From Atherix ibis (Eukaryota > Arthropoda > Insecta > Diptera > Athericidae): 64,000 nucleotides of DNA. The notes under the pieces were generated by a model. That model saw only the letters and a list, made by a program, of their open reading frames with translations. It ran no database searches and was not told the DNA's origin. Shown here in pieces: positions 36,314 to 49,471 of this stretch. The position numbers and the translations under genes are program-made. Each line of letters opens with the position of its first letter. Within the stretch, counting starts at the first letter, position 1. The DNA lies in NCBI GenBank assembly GCA_958298945.1, contig OY282606.1:92015696-92079695 (forward strand). Direction: 5' to 3'.

Positions 36314-38924
36314 TATTTTTTAATATATCAAAAGTTTGTGACTTTCAAATTTCAATTTGGTTATTTTTGATTGATCGGGTAAGAAGCACTTAAGTACCGA
36401 TAAAAGTGGTAAAATATGTGTAATTTCAAAAACTTTTCTTCGATAATACAAAAATCCATAAGTATGATAATATTTCCACAAGTCTTGTGTATTTATACTG
36501 AATATTAAAATGTCTAATGCATACGAACAGTAAACACATTCCTCTTCAGTTTCAAGTATGTGTATTAGAGATGGCATAGTGTATAGTGATTTTTAATATA
36601 AAATGCATACAAGAAATTCCTCTGAACTATTTAAATCCCGTACTCTATATATAGGAGTCCTTGAATAAAGTCTATAGAAAATCTTCACTGAAGAAATGCG
36701 CTCACGTTTGGTGGTAAAAAATCAGGCAAAAATCAATATTGCTCAGTACGACAATGAATTTATGCAGGAGCATGCAAACAGGCGGTCCTCAAAGTTTTAT
36801 TCTCAATCTACTATAAGTCTCTATGCTAATTCTGATATTCTGCCCACATAACAATCCCTTATGGTTCGGGTTGTGCTTAGAGCTTTCATTTTTATGCAAA
36901 AGTATGCAAACAAAAACAACAAATAACAAACTCCACTATTGCATAACGAAAGCTTATTTACATATTTGCGCTCGATAATATTTGGAATTTTTTTTTAATA
37001 CATTTTGATATTATGTAATGCAACCGAATCAAAATTTCGAATAACCAAGGATTGAGGATTATTAATAAAATATATGTTTCGTTCATATACTCTTAAATAA
37101 TAAATATTTTCAATATTTATTATTATATTGATGCTTTAACCAATATGTTTTATTTATATAAGTACGAGTATCTCAAATGAAAGATAAAATCGCGTATTCT
37201 TTATAATATTATCAGATTAAATTTTAAAAAATTATATTATTTTTTCATATTTAGGATACTTTCCATATTTGGAAATTATTTTAATTATGGATTATTATTT
37301 AAAAAAAAAAACTTTTCTTATTATTTCTTAATAGCTACTTCCAGTTGCTCTTAAAGATTCGTTTTTATTCATTAATTAATAATAATCTACACTTTCGTTA
37401 GAATATCTTTTGTTGGTGGGAAATTTCATTTCTACATGCAAAAATCGATTTTCCATTATTTTAGTTATCAAGGTAAATGGATTATATTTGTGTTAAATGG
37501 TGATTAAAATAGAAATAAGGAATTTTAACAGAAATACGGAATATATGTATTTGGCTAAAGTTAAATTCCAAGCAATGATGGCGTGTTCGTGATTAAAAAT
37601 TTCTTTAATTATTATTTTGAATGTAATTGTATTTGCGTGGTTTTATTTTGCCATGTAAAAGAAATAATTTCAAATTGTATTAATATTTTTTTCGCATTAA
37701 TGTTATATGGTGAATCGATGAAGTCACAACTCTTTATTATAGAAATCTGATTACGGAAAAATATGTTCAACCAAACTGCCCCATATTTATTTTCGTATAG
37801 TCGTAATAACCCTACATCAAAATCATGAGTGAATTTATTATTATTTTTTTTTTTTATAATTTCCAAATAGTTTTAGAACATCGAAACGTATTAACTATAG
37901 TGGATGAAGTTTTTTGTCTAGTTGTTAAAATTTTACTTAATCAGATAAGTATAGAAATCGATTCTTATTTTTGACTATAGGTAATTTAGTTGGTTATACG
38001 TAATAATTTGTTAGTGGAAGTAATTATTAATGAATAAAATTACAACCAATAATACAAAAGCGAATATAGAAAGCTATTTGGTAAACATTTTAAGAACATC
38101 AATGTGAAAATTTCGGCTATTAAGCATTTTATACGATTTTATTGTATTCATTTTTTTCCATCATTTCTATTATTATTTTTGTTTTTATACGTAAGCAGAA
38201 AAATTTTTGCAATCTTGTTTTTAGTTCTATAATAAATCATGAAAATTGGGATATATTTATGGATACCGAAAGGATTTCATATACCAACTACTGCTATTTG
38301 GTCTGAAACAGAGGAAAAAACTTTTTGATTGCTCTTGAATACTTTTTCCGGTTTGGCTTATTTGGTCTAACAAATATCCAAAATGGGCCTATTAATGTCG
38401 AATGATATGCTATTAGGTCTAATGAAAAGAATATTTCTATTTCGATATCTTTCCTATTTTTTCTGTGTGTGTGCCCATTTCTACTACTACTATTTCTGAT
38501 TATTAGAAAGCTTTTACTTTAGATAACAGTAAAAGTTTACTTAAGTAGTTAATATTAGAAAAATGTTTTTTTTTTATTAAATCTTATGGATTTGAACGTC
38601 TAATTATAATTGGATAAGTGCTAGCTTTTTGGTTAGAATTTTAAAATTATTTATTTCACTGAGTAAGTAAATTGGTTACAGAATTAATTATTTCTGGCAC
38701 GTGTTCTTTTAATAAAACCACATGTATAATTTTGAAAGGGACAAATTTTTTTACCTTTTCATTTGATGAGCTACTATTTTTGGTAGCTAGAAAATATAAA
38801 GCATAATCTGGAAATATTTCAGCTTACCGAATTTTGTTTTATAATTATAATTTTCATTTGCCATGATTTCTAAAAATAGCAACAGGGCTATCGAATTTGT
38901 GCTTTTTATTAAATTAAACATATT
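36314..38924. other. Noncoding interior of arm A
   Basis: AT-rich and duplicated at 42560-45169. Frames at 36320-36577 and 37612-37866 (minus) are preserved in both arms, but the arms are so recent that this says nothing about selection. A short AT palindrome (13-bp arms) lies at 37096-37124. Confidence 0.5.
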
Positions 38925-39692
38925 TAAAAGTCAGATTTTATTATATTGCTTGGACCTTGCCATTATTCATTAAATATAACATCATTCAAATGGCCACTAG
39001 GACACTTCTTGTAGCAGCCGATCCTTTTGTCTGCAATTCAGTCATTATTTGATGGATGTTGGTTTTTTCAATGTTTTAAAGTTTGAAGATTATCTTCGCA
39101 AACATAGTTTTTTGTGTATCCACAAAAAGAAAAAGTTCAATGGCGTCAAATCACCCGATCTTGCAGGAAAATTGCCATTACTAAATCTCAAAATTGCGCG
39201 TCATGGGGACTTTTTCCACCACAAAATAAAATATCATATTGAATAGCTTATGGCGCCTTTCGCTTAATACTACTTATGGTTCAGAAAAAAATATTTCATG
39301 TCAGCCTAAGAAAAAGTCGGTTTTTATACGTCAATAACACTCAGAGTTATCGTTAACGGTCCACTGTTTTAATTTTTTAAGAAATACGGGCAGTTAATTT
39401 TTCTGATTATAATGGCTTCTACAAAGTCACTTATGGATTTTCAGATCCCCATACCCGGCAATATTGTTCATGGTCGTATCCACTGAGCTAGAAATGAGCC
39501 TCATCGCTAAAGAAAATTTTCTTCGAAAATCAGCTTTTGTTCGAAAACCTGTTATTCCAGTAACCAATAGGCGTATCTTCTGTCAAACAAACAATCCATA
39601 ATGTGGAATCGCAACCCTTAGACTATTTGGATAACATATATGTTTGACAGCTGTCAAATGACGGTGCTGTACTATCCAATCCACGAAATGTA
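38925..39692 (-). mobile_element. DD41D (rosa-like) mariner remnant, copy V8 (arm A)
   Basis: Minus orientation. The right end, inverted, reads TACATTTCGTGGATTGGATA, then the CAGCACCGTCATTTGACAGC signature. The inverse strand shows GATGAGGCTCATTTCTAGCT, the EKP-L-YPRKV-equivalent area, and CAAGATCGGGTGATTTGACG near the third Asp. The plus-strand frame at 39049-39246 is an antisense shadow. An identical copy is present in arm B. Confidence 0.8.
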
Positions 39693-41466
39693 TATTCTTT
39701 ACTTTTTCATATTTTCTTTTGCTTCATATTAAGTATCTTTTAGTGCTAAATTTTAAGAAGAATTATACCTATTGCAAATTGTAAAAGATCATTTTAATAT
39801 TTTCATATCATATATTTTGTCTTTCAGTATTATAAAAACAATCAACAATAATATTAATCAAAATAATTTTTCTAAAGTGCTTCTTTGCATACAATATAAA
39901 TTTAGCACGTTATTATTGCTCGTACATTTAGATGGAAAAAGTAATAAATTCATTTTTATTGTTATATCATCCGGTTTGAAGTTTATTTATATCACATTCT
40001 TAAATAAAAATTGACTAAATTTTTGGAATTTTTCTAATATAAAAAAAACTGTGTTACGAAAAACTGTTCGTTAAGATTGTTGTGAATGACTTTTCAAAAT
40101 GAAAAAGCTTTGTCATGTTTTTCTGCATATAAATCAGAAATAAATTTTCGACTATCATAACGTTGCGTTTATTTTTCATTTAAAAGAATTTTTTTTGGAA
40201 AATTCATTTTTAACAAAATTTGAAGAATGTGATACATAGTTTTCCAATTAAATTAATTTTTAAAAAAAAGAATACTTTCTTTATTCGAAAGTGAAGAAAT
40301 TGCTTATGACGTTCTTATAATTTACGTATTCAATATTTTCAGGAAGCATAAAATACTAAAAATATATAGTAAAATACCTTTTGTAAAATTTATACTTGTC
40401 TATTGATATAATTGTTATTGTAATAATTCTTATATAAAAATAACTGATTCTTTGAAGATAAATTAATTAATCATTTTTAACTAAATTAGAGTTATATTTA
40501 TAACAACCTAAGAAAATATATTGTAATTAACCAAAAAGATACAATATTTGTTTCCATAGGGATAGTTTCATCAATTTAATTTTCATTTCTAAGAAAAACA
40601 TTCAAATTGGATTTAATATTTCCAAAACAGAAAAGCCTATTTTCATTTTCACGAAAGCAGAAAGTGGATTATTATCAAAGTATCAGTACTTATTGTTTTT
40701 ATCAAAAAGAAAATATCCTTTTCTAGGAAAGAGATTTAACATTAGAAATAAAAATATATTTTCAAAATTCTAATTATCTTCAATAAATTGTTTGTTATAT
40801 ATTTTTGAATATAATTGCTATTGCTTCTGATAGTAATAAGGACTACAAGTAAATATCAATTTGATCAACGAATGTATTAGACAAAATATATTAAACAACC
40901 CTAACGATTTATTGTGAAAATAGAAATAGTAAAATAAGAGAAAGTGTATATATATTGTCCATTTAACTATCTTCAAATACATATAAACATCATAGATACA
41001 AAAATACTTCTATACTGGATAGAGGTGTATGGTTTCAATATATTTACGTTAGTATCTGGGCCCCTGATAATTGCTAGAACAGATTTGTCTTCTCTATATG
41101 CTGTTGTACTTGAATGGAGTTAACCCAAAAATTACTAATAGAGTATCTTTTCACATAGTATAACGAAGTTTGCTGATACTTGGAAAATTCATTTTAAAAT
41201 AATGAAAAGGTATTTGCCTTATTATAATGGTCAAAAATAATAACCTTTTACAATTAATAGAGAATTTTATCAGAACTTATAATGTAGACTTTTTTTTTTG
41301 CTTAAACATATAGATGATATCTACTGTCAATTTAAAATAGTAAAACTTTGAAATTGTTTATGAATTTGTTGGCCAGTAATTCTATTGTATAATTCGTATA
41401 TATTAAAATGATTTTATCTTTATGATTTTTATTTGTATTAATTATATATTTATTATAATACTAAGT
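39693..41466. other. Noncoding interior of arm A
   Basis: AT-rich, duplicated at 45938-47711. No gene recognised; the 80-codon frame at 39772-40014 is low-complexity. Confidence 0.5.
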
Positions 41467-41673
41467 CAATGGGGTGTGTTACGAACTGGCAACACTGCGT
41501 ACTTCCCCTCCGCATAGCTTATACTCGTACGTTAGTCCCTCCTAGATATGCAGTACAAGTTTAAACTTCAACCCTGTAACTGCGCGATCCCATAAGTGAA
41601 GTTGTATTTTTTTAGGTCTTCAAAAAAAGAACAGGCGAGTTTGACTTGCGAAAAGTTGCAGCGAGCTTATAAA
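41467..41673 (+). mobile_element. M1-lineage mariner 5' end, truncated by duplication junction (arm A)
   Basis: Identical to the first 207 bp of the M1 copy at 47712. It carries the left end GGGGTGTGTTACGAACTGGC, 5' UTR and the start of coding sequence (GACTTGCGAAAAGTTGCAGC). It stops at CTTATAAA, where the junction filler begins. Confidence 0.85.
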
Positions 41674-41723
41674 CTTTTCGCAAGAATATTTTCATAATCA
41701 AATGGCAATTACGAAAACTTATA
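41674..41723. other. Duplication junction filler made of inverted flank copies
   Basis: A 50-bp insert between the arms. Its first part completes ACTTTTCGCAAG (41673-41684), the exact inverse of CTTGCGAAAAGT at 41645-41656 in arm A. Its second part (41689-41720) is a perfect 32-bp inverse of 41725-41756, the start of arm B, with a 4-base loop. Confidence 0.93.
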
Positions 41724-42517
41724 AAAGTTTTCGTAATTGCCATTTGATTATGAAAAAACTTACATCCGAACAACGGTTATAAATTATTAAATTTTTATAA
41801 ATTAAAATCGACATACTGAGCAAGCAATTCAAGCCATAGTCAAAAAGTTTCGCAGCAATTTTACGCCATTGGACATTAAATCAACAACTAGTGTGCGTAG
41901 AGTGCATACAGGGGAAAATATTGCTTTTCCATCCGTCACCATTTACAGTAATTGTGACTGTGTTACTCGACTATGTGGACGATTTTATGCAAGGATCTTG
42001 GTCTGAAAGTGTATTAAATACAGCTCGTGCACTGTTTGATGGAATCGTCGGTCCGTATTTTTTTAAAAATGACAGCTATCGCTCGATGATTTCGAACTTT
42101 TTTTGCCCAAAATGCAAGAACTGCATCTAGTCGACATGTGGCCACACAACACGTGAAACAATAGACATATTGAGAGATGAATTCAGTAAGCAATTTATCT
42201 CACGAATTTGTGAGTTGTCCGCCAAGATCGTGCGATTTGACGCCTCCAGGTTATTGTTTATGGGGCTACGTGAAGTTACTCGTCTATACCGATATACCAG
42301 CATCACTTGCAACTTTGTAAGACAACATTACACGTATTATTAGCGAGATACTAGCCGAGATTGGACCTCTCGCATGGATCACTTAAAACGTACTCGTAGC
42401 CAATATTTATAGGAAATAATCTTTAATAAGTAAATGACAATCATTGATTTATCGATTCATATAAAAATTGCATATATGTTACTTGAAAACTAAACATTTG
42501 GTTAAAAAATCACCCTT
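41724..42517 (+). mobile_element. Second DD41D subfamily, 5'-truncated copy (arm B)
   Basis: Same sequence as 34223-35016, lacking the left TIR because the duplication breakpoint lies inside the element. It retains the FDGIVGPYFFKND and RMDHLKR segments and the right TIR. Confidence 0.75.
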
Positions 42518-42551
42518 TAGTATGAACATTTATTTCCATAATCGAGAATGA

Positions 42552-42559
42552 TACGTGTA
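42552..42559. other. Probable mariner excision footprint
   Basis: Reads TA-CGTG-TA. The corresponding arm A site has TA, the mariner beginning CGTG, and TA. Two TA copies separated by a few terminal bases are what mariner excision and end-joining repair leave behind. Confidence 0.75.
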
Positions 42560-45169
42560 TATTTTTTAATATATCAAAAGTTTGTGACTTTCAAATTTCA
42601 ATTTGGTTATTTTTGATTGATCGGGTAAGAAGCACTTAAGTACCGATAAAAGTGGTAAAATATGTGTAATTTCAAAAACTTTTCTTCGATAATACAAAAA
42701 TCCATAAGTATGATAATATTTCCACAAGTCTTGTGTATTTATACTGAATATTAAAATGTCTAATGCATACGAACAGTAAACACATTCCTCTTCAGTTTCA
42801 AGTATGTGTATTAGAGATGGCATAGTGTATAGTGATTTTTAATATAAAATGCATACAAGAAATTCCTCTGAACTATTTAAATCCCGTACTCTATATATAG
42901 GAGTCCTTGAATAAAGTCTATAGAAAATCTTCACTGAAGAAATGCGCTCACGTTTGGTGGTAAAAAATCAGGCAAAAATCAATATTGCTCAGTACGACAA
43001 TGAATTTATGCAGGAGCATGCAAACAGGCGGTCCTCAAAGTTTTATTCTCAATCTACTATAAGTCTCTATGCTAATTCTGATATTCTGCCCACATAACAA
43101 TCCCTTATGGTTCGGGTTGTGCTTAGAGCTTTCATTTTTATGCAAAAGTATGCAAACAAAAACAACAAATAACAAACTCCACTATTGCATAACGAAAGCT
43201 TATTTACATATTTGCGCTCGATAATATTTGGAATTTTTTTTTAATACATTTTGATATTATGTAATGCAACCGAATCAAAATTTCGAATAACCAAGGATTG
43301 AGGATTATTAATAAAATATATGTTTCGTTCATATACTCTTAAATAATAAATATTTTCAATATTTATTATTATATTGATGCTTTAACCAATATGTTTTATT
43401 TATATAAGTACGAGTATCTCAAATGAAAGATAAAATCGCGTATTCTTTATAATATTATCAGATTAAATTTTAAAAAATTATATTATTTTTTCATATTTAG
43501 GATACTTTCCATATTTGGAAATTATTTTAATTATGGATTATTATTTAAAAAAAAAACTTTTCTTATTATTTCTTAATAGCTACTTCCAGTTGCTCTTAAA
43601 GATTCGTTTTTATTCATTAATTAATAATAATCTACACTTTCGTTAGAATATCTTTTGTTGGTGGGAAATTTCATTTCTACATGCAAAAATCGATTTTCCA
43701 TTATTTTAGTTATCAAGCTAAATGGATTATATTTGTGTTAAATGGTGATTAAAATAGAAATAAGGAATTTTAACAGAAATACGGAATATATGTATTTGGC
43801 TAAAGTTAAATTCCAAGCAATGATGGCGTGTTCGTGATTAAAAATTTCTTTAATTATTATTTTGAATGTAATTGTATTTGCGTGGTTTTATTTTGCCATG
43901 TAAAAGAAATAATTTCAAATTGTATTAATATTTTTTTCGCATTAATGTTATATGGTGAATCGATGAAGTCACAACTCTTTATTATAGAAATCTGATTACG
44001 GAAAAATATGTTCAACCAAACTGCCCCATATTTATTTTCGTATAGTCGTAATAACCCTACATCAAAATCATGAGTGAATTTATTATTATTTTTTTTTTTT
44101 ATAATTTCCAAATAGTTTTAGAACATCGAAACGTATTAACTATAGTGGATGAAGTTTTTTGTCTAGTTGTTAAAATTTTACTTAATCAGATAAGTATAGA
44201 AATCGATTCTTATTTTTGACTATAGGTAATTTAGTTGGTTATACGTAATAATTTGTTAGTGGAAGTAATTATTAATGAATAAAATTACAACCAATAATAC
44301 AAAAGCGAATATAGAAAGCTATTTGGTAAACATTTTAAGAACATCAATGTGAAAATTTCGGCTATTAAGCATTTTATACGATTTTATTGTATTCATTTTT
44401 TTCCATCATTTCTATTATTATTTTTGTTTTTATACGTAAGCAGAAAAATTTTTGCAATCTTGTTTTTAGTTCTATAATAAATCATGAAAATTGGGATATA
44501 TTTATGGATACCGAAAGGATTTCATATACCAACTACTGCTATTTGGTCTGAAACAGAGGAAAAAACTTTTTGATTGCTCTTGAATACTTTTTCCGGTTTG
44601 GCTTATTTGGTCTAACAAATATCCAAAATGGGCCTATTAATGTCGAATGATATGCTATTAGGTCTAATGAAAAGAATATTTCTATTTCGATATCTTTCCT
44701 ATTTTTTCTGTGTGTGTGCCCATTTCTACTACTACTATTTCTGATTATTAGAAAGCTTTTACTTTAGATAACAGTAAAAGTTTACTTAAGTAGTTAATAT
44801 TAGAAAAATGTTTTTTTTTTATTAAATCTTATGGATTTGAACGTCTAATTATAATTGGATAAGTGCTAGCTTTTTGGTTAGAATTTTAAAATTATTTATT
44901 TCACTGAGTAAGTAAATTGGTTACAGAATTAATTATTTCTGGCACGTGTTCTTTTAATAAAACCACATGTATAATTTTGAAAGGGACAAATTTTTTTACC
45001 TTTTCATTTGATGAGCTACTATTTTTGGTAGCTAGAAAATATAAAGCATAATCTGGAAATATTTCAGCTTACCGAATTTTGTTTTATAATTATAATTTTC
45101 ATTTGCCATGATTTCTAAAAATAGCAACAGGGCTATCGAATTTGTGCTTTTTATTAAATTAAACATATT
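42560..45169. other. Noncoding interior of arm B
   Basis: Duplicate of 36314-38924. No gene recognised. Confidence 0.5.
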
Positions 45170-45937
45170 TAAAAGTCAGATTTTATTATATTGCTTGGAC
45201 CTTGCCATTATTCATTAAATATAACATCATTCAAATGGCCACTAGGACACTTCTTGTAGCAGCCGATCCTTTTGTCTGCAATTCAGTCATTATTTGATGG
45301 ATGTTGGTTTTTTCAATGTTTTAAAGTTTGAAGATTATCTTCGCAAACATAGTTTTTTGTGTATCCACAAAAAGAAAAAGTTCAATGGCGTCAAATCACC
45401 CGATCTTGCAGGAAAATTGCCATTACTAAATCTCAAAATTGCGCGTCATGGGGACTTTTTCCACCACAAAATAAAATATCATATTGAATAGCTTATGGCG
45501 CCTTTCGCTTAATACTACTTATGGTTCAGAAAAAAATATTTCATGTCAGCCTAAGAAAAAGTCGGTTTTTATACGTCAATAACACTCAGAGTTATCGTTA
45601 ACGGTCCACTGTTTTAATTTTTTAAGAAATACGGGCAGTTAATTTTTCTGATTATAATGGCTTCTACAAAGTCACTTATGGATTTTCAGATCCCCATACC
45701 CGGCAATATTGTTCATGGTCGTATCCACTGAGCTAGAAATGAGCCTCATCGCTAAAGAAAATTTTCTTCGAAAATCAGCTTTTGTTCGAAAACCTGTTAT
45801 TCCAGTAACCAATCGGCGTATCTTCTGTCAAACAAACAATCCATAATGTGGAATCGCAACCCTTAGACTATTTGGATAACATATATGTTTGACAGCTGTC
45901 AAATGACGGTGCTGTACTATCCAATCCACGAAATGTA
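45170..45937 (-). mobile_element. DD41D (rosa-like) mariner remnant, copy V8 (arm B)
   Basis: Duplicate of 38925-39692, with one A/C difference noted (AATCGGCG here, AATAGGCG in arm A). Confidence 0.8.
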
Positions 45938-47711
45938 TATTCTTTACTTTTTCATATTTTCTTTTGCTTCATATTAAGTATCTTTTAGTGCTAAATTTTA
46001 AGAAGAATTATACCTATTGCAAATTGTAAAAGATCATTTTAATATTTTCATATCATATATTTTGTCTTTCAGTATTATAAAAACAATCAACAATAATATT
46101 AATCAAAATAATTTTTCTAAAGTGCTTCTTTGCATACAATATAAATTTAGCACGTTATTATTGCTCGTACATTTAGATGGAAAAAGTAATAAATTCATTT
46201 TTATTGTTATATCATCCGGTTTGAAGTTTATTTATATCACATTCTTAAATAAAAATTGACTAAATTTTTGGAATTTTTCTAATATAAAAAAAACTGTGTT
46301 ACGAAAAACTGTTCGTTAAGATTGTTGTGAATGACTTTTCAAAATGAAAAAGCTTTGTCATGTTTTTCTGCATATAAATCAGAAATAAATTTTCGACTAT
46401 CATAACGTTGCGTTTATTTTTCATTTAAAAGAATTTTTTTTGGAAAATTCATTTTTAACAAAATTTGAAGAATGTGATACATAGTTTTCCAATTAAATTA
46501 ATTTTTAAAAAAAAGAATACTTTCTTTATTCGAAAGTGAAGAAATTGCTTATGACGTTCTTATAATTTACGTATTCAATATTTTCAGGAAGCATAAAATA
46601 CTAAAAATATATAGTAAAATACCTTTTGTAAAATTTATACTTGTCTATTGATATAATTGTTATTGTAATAATTCTTATATAAAAATAACTGATTCTTTGA
46701 AGATAAATTAATTAATCATTTTTAACTAAATTAGAGTTATATTTATAACAACCTAAGAAAATATATTGTAATTAACCAAAAAGATACAATATTTGTTTCC
46801 ATAGGGATAGTTTCATCAATTTAATTTTCATTTCTAAGAAAAACATTCAAATTGGATTTAATATTTCCAAAACAGAAAAGCCTATTTTCATTTTCACGAA
46901 AGCAGAAAGTGGATTATTATCAAAGTATCAGTACTTATTGTTTTTATCAAAAAGAAAATATCCTTTTCTAGGAAAGAGATTTAACATTAGAAATAAAAAT
47001 ATATTTTCAAAATTCTAATTATCTTCAATAAATTGTTTGTTATATATTTTTGAATATAATTGCTATTGCTTCTGATAGTAATAAGGACTACAAGTAAATA
47101 TCAATTTGATCAACGAATGTATTAGACAAAATATATTAAACAACCCTAACGATTTATTGTGAAAATAGAAATAGTAAAATAAGAGAAAGTGTATATATAT
47201 TGTCCATTTAACTATCTTCAAATACATATAAACATCATAGATACAAAAATACTTCTATACTGGATAGAGGTGTATGGTTTCAATATATTTACGTTAGTAT
47301 CTGGGCCCCTGATAATTGCTAGAACAGATTTGTCTTCTCTATATGCTGTTGTACTTGAATGGAGTTAACCCAAAAATTACTAATAGAGTATCTTTTCACA
47401 TAGTATAACGAAGTTTGCTGATACTTGGAAAATTCATTTTAAAATAATGAAAAGGTATTTGCCTTATTATAATGGTCAAAAATAATAACCTTTTACAATT
47501 AATAGAGAATTTTATCAGAACTTATAATGTAGACTTTTTTTTTTGCTTAAACATATAGATGATATCTACTGTCAATTTAAAATAGTAAAACTTTGAAATT
47601 GTTTATGAATTTGTTGGCCAGTAATTCTATTGTATAATTCGTATATATTAAAATGATTTTATCTTTATGATTTTTATTTGTATTAATTATATATTTATTA
47701 TAATACTAAGT
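45938..47711. other. Noncoding interior of arm B
   Basis: Duplicate of 39693-41466. No gene recognised. Confidence 0.5.
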
Positions 47712-48197
47712 CAATGGGGTGTGTTACGAACTGGCAACACTGCGTACTTCCCCTCCGCATAGCTTATACTCGTACGTTAGTCCCTCCTAGATATGCAGTA
47801 CAAGTTTAAACTTCAACCCTGTAACTGCGCGATCCCATAAGTGAAGTTGTATTTTTTTAGGTCTTCAAAAAAAGAACAGGCGAGTTTGACTTGCGAAAAG
47901 TTGCAGCGAGCTTATAAAAAAGGTTCTTCCCAAGAAGAAGTTCTTGAAAGGGTCATAAAAAGGTTCTTCCCATGGAAAACGCCCCTGTCATACGGTTATC
48001 TTCATCAACGAATTTTTGGCCGAAAAAAGGAATTCCTATGGTTCTCTTTTTTCCATGTGATTATTTTTTATTCTCCAAAATAAAATTTAAAGAAAAACAC
48101 TTGAAAGAACTTCATTTTGGTACTGTCAATAATAGCCAAAGAACCGAGGAGCTGCAGGTGATGAAGTTGAAGCCTTCCCGTACTGCTAAGAGATGTA

Positions 48198-49471
48198 TTG
48201 GGTTGGTGCAAAAGTTATGACGGTTTTTTATGATCCCAGGTAAACAAAATTTTTCTTCAGAAATGATGAATAGTATCTTCTTTTAAATGATTGCATTATA
48301 TAAAGGATGCTTTCCCTCAACTTTCTATTCAGTTTTGGCCTGGCCAGAGTACAGTGAAGAGCCCTTGTATTTTTTCAAAATGTCGGTCGATAAAGTGCAT
48401 TTACGTCATTATTTACTTTATGAATTCCGTAAAGACAATACCGCGAGTGTGGCAACCAAAAACATTTGCGAAGTGTATGGAGCAGATGTCATCAAAGTTC
48501 GGCAGGCACAAAGATGGTTTACAAAATTCCGATCTGGGGATTTTTCACTAATTGATCAACCACGTACCGGGCGGCCATTGAAGTCTGATGAGGACAAGTT
48601 AAAAGTCATAATTGACACCAATCCACGTCTTACCACCAGGAAGATCGCGTCGATGATGGGAGTCAACCATACAACCGTATTAAGGCATTTGAAGCATATG
48701 GGGATGGTTTCGCGGTACGACGTTTGGATACCTCATCAATTGCCGGCTGCCAATTTATTGGATCGTGTTTCAACGTGCGTTGCTTTGAGTGCGAGACAAA
48801 AACATGAACCTTTTTTGCATCGTTTGGTAACGGGAGATGAGAAATGGGTCGTGTACAACAACGTGACAAGAAATAGACATTGGGCTATACCTGGACAAGC
48901 CCCATTAACAACTTCGAAAGCCGAAATCCATCAAAAAAAAGTTATGCCTTGTGTTTGGTGGGATTGCAAGGGTATTGTGTATTTTGAACTCTTGGAATGC
49001 AATCAGAAAATTACAGCAGAACGATATTGTCAGCAATTATCCAAATTGAACATGGTCCTTCAAAAGGATAGACCAGAATTGGTAAACAGAATAGGGGTAG
49101 TGTTTCATCACGACAACGCGCGAACACATATGGCTATGATGACCCAACACAAGCTGAATGAGTTGAATTGGGATGTTATCAAGCATCCACCGTATTCTCC
49201 AGATCTTGCTCCTTCCGATTTTCATTTATTCCGATCACTGCAAAATTTTTTAAATGACAAAAAATTTGATACAATAGAGCAGGTAAAAACATCCCTTTCT
49301 ACATATTTCGCATCAAAATCCAAGGAATTTTACACTAATGGTATTAATAAGTTGATAGAAAAATGGGAGGAGGTTATAAAAACGGAAGGAAATTATATAA
49401 TTGATTATATAAATAATACAAATTTAAAAAAAATATATGTAAAAAAACGTCATTACTTTTGCAACAACCCA
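48198..49471 (+). mobile_element. cecropia-subfamily mariner (Hsmar1-like), complete
   Basis: A 1274-bp element flanked by TA at 48196-48197 and 49472-49473. TIRs: TTGGGTTGGTGCAAAAGTTA (left) and, inverted, TTGGGTTGTTGCAAAAGTAA (right), with a few differences. The transposase is uninterrupted. The right end and flank are tandemly duplicated (49436-49633), giving a second right TIR at about 49538-49573. Confidence 0.95.

Larger units (their letters stand above)
34223..41673 (+). repeat. Tandem segmental duplication, arm A (7451 bp)
   Basis: Aligns with 41724-47918 essentially base for base. The only differences I saw are the extra mariner (35053-36311), one base in the A run at about 37304, a G/C change near 37476 and an A/C change near 39573. 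The left breakpoint lies in a DD41D element and the right one in the 5' part of an M1 mariner. No host gene is evident within the unit. The open frames it contains are duplicated too, but show no gene-like features. Confidence 0.95.
41724..47918 (+). repeat. Tandem segmental duplication, arm B (6195 bp)
   Basis: Copy of 34223-41673 without the mellifera-like mariner. The left boundary cuts the DD41D element (its part here is 41724-42517). The right boundary at CTTATAAA is where arm A breaks off, while arm B continues into the rest of the M1 element. The arm B sequence therefore appears to be the original right-hand side. Confidence 0.95.

Noticed and set aside
36320..36577. 85-codon frame conserved in both duplication arms
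   Set aside because: The arms are nearly identical throughout, so preservation is not evidence of selection; no motif seen.
34223..47918. Interpretation as a simple assembly error
   Set aside because: Not excluded, but the inverted filler at the junction and the CGTG footprint are more easily explained biologically; read-level evidence is still required.
48287..48379. Upstream 31-codon extension of the cecropia-type transposase
   Set aside because: It has no similarity to mariner N-termini; homology starts at MSVDK (48380), so this is treated as 5' UTR.
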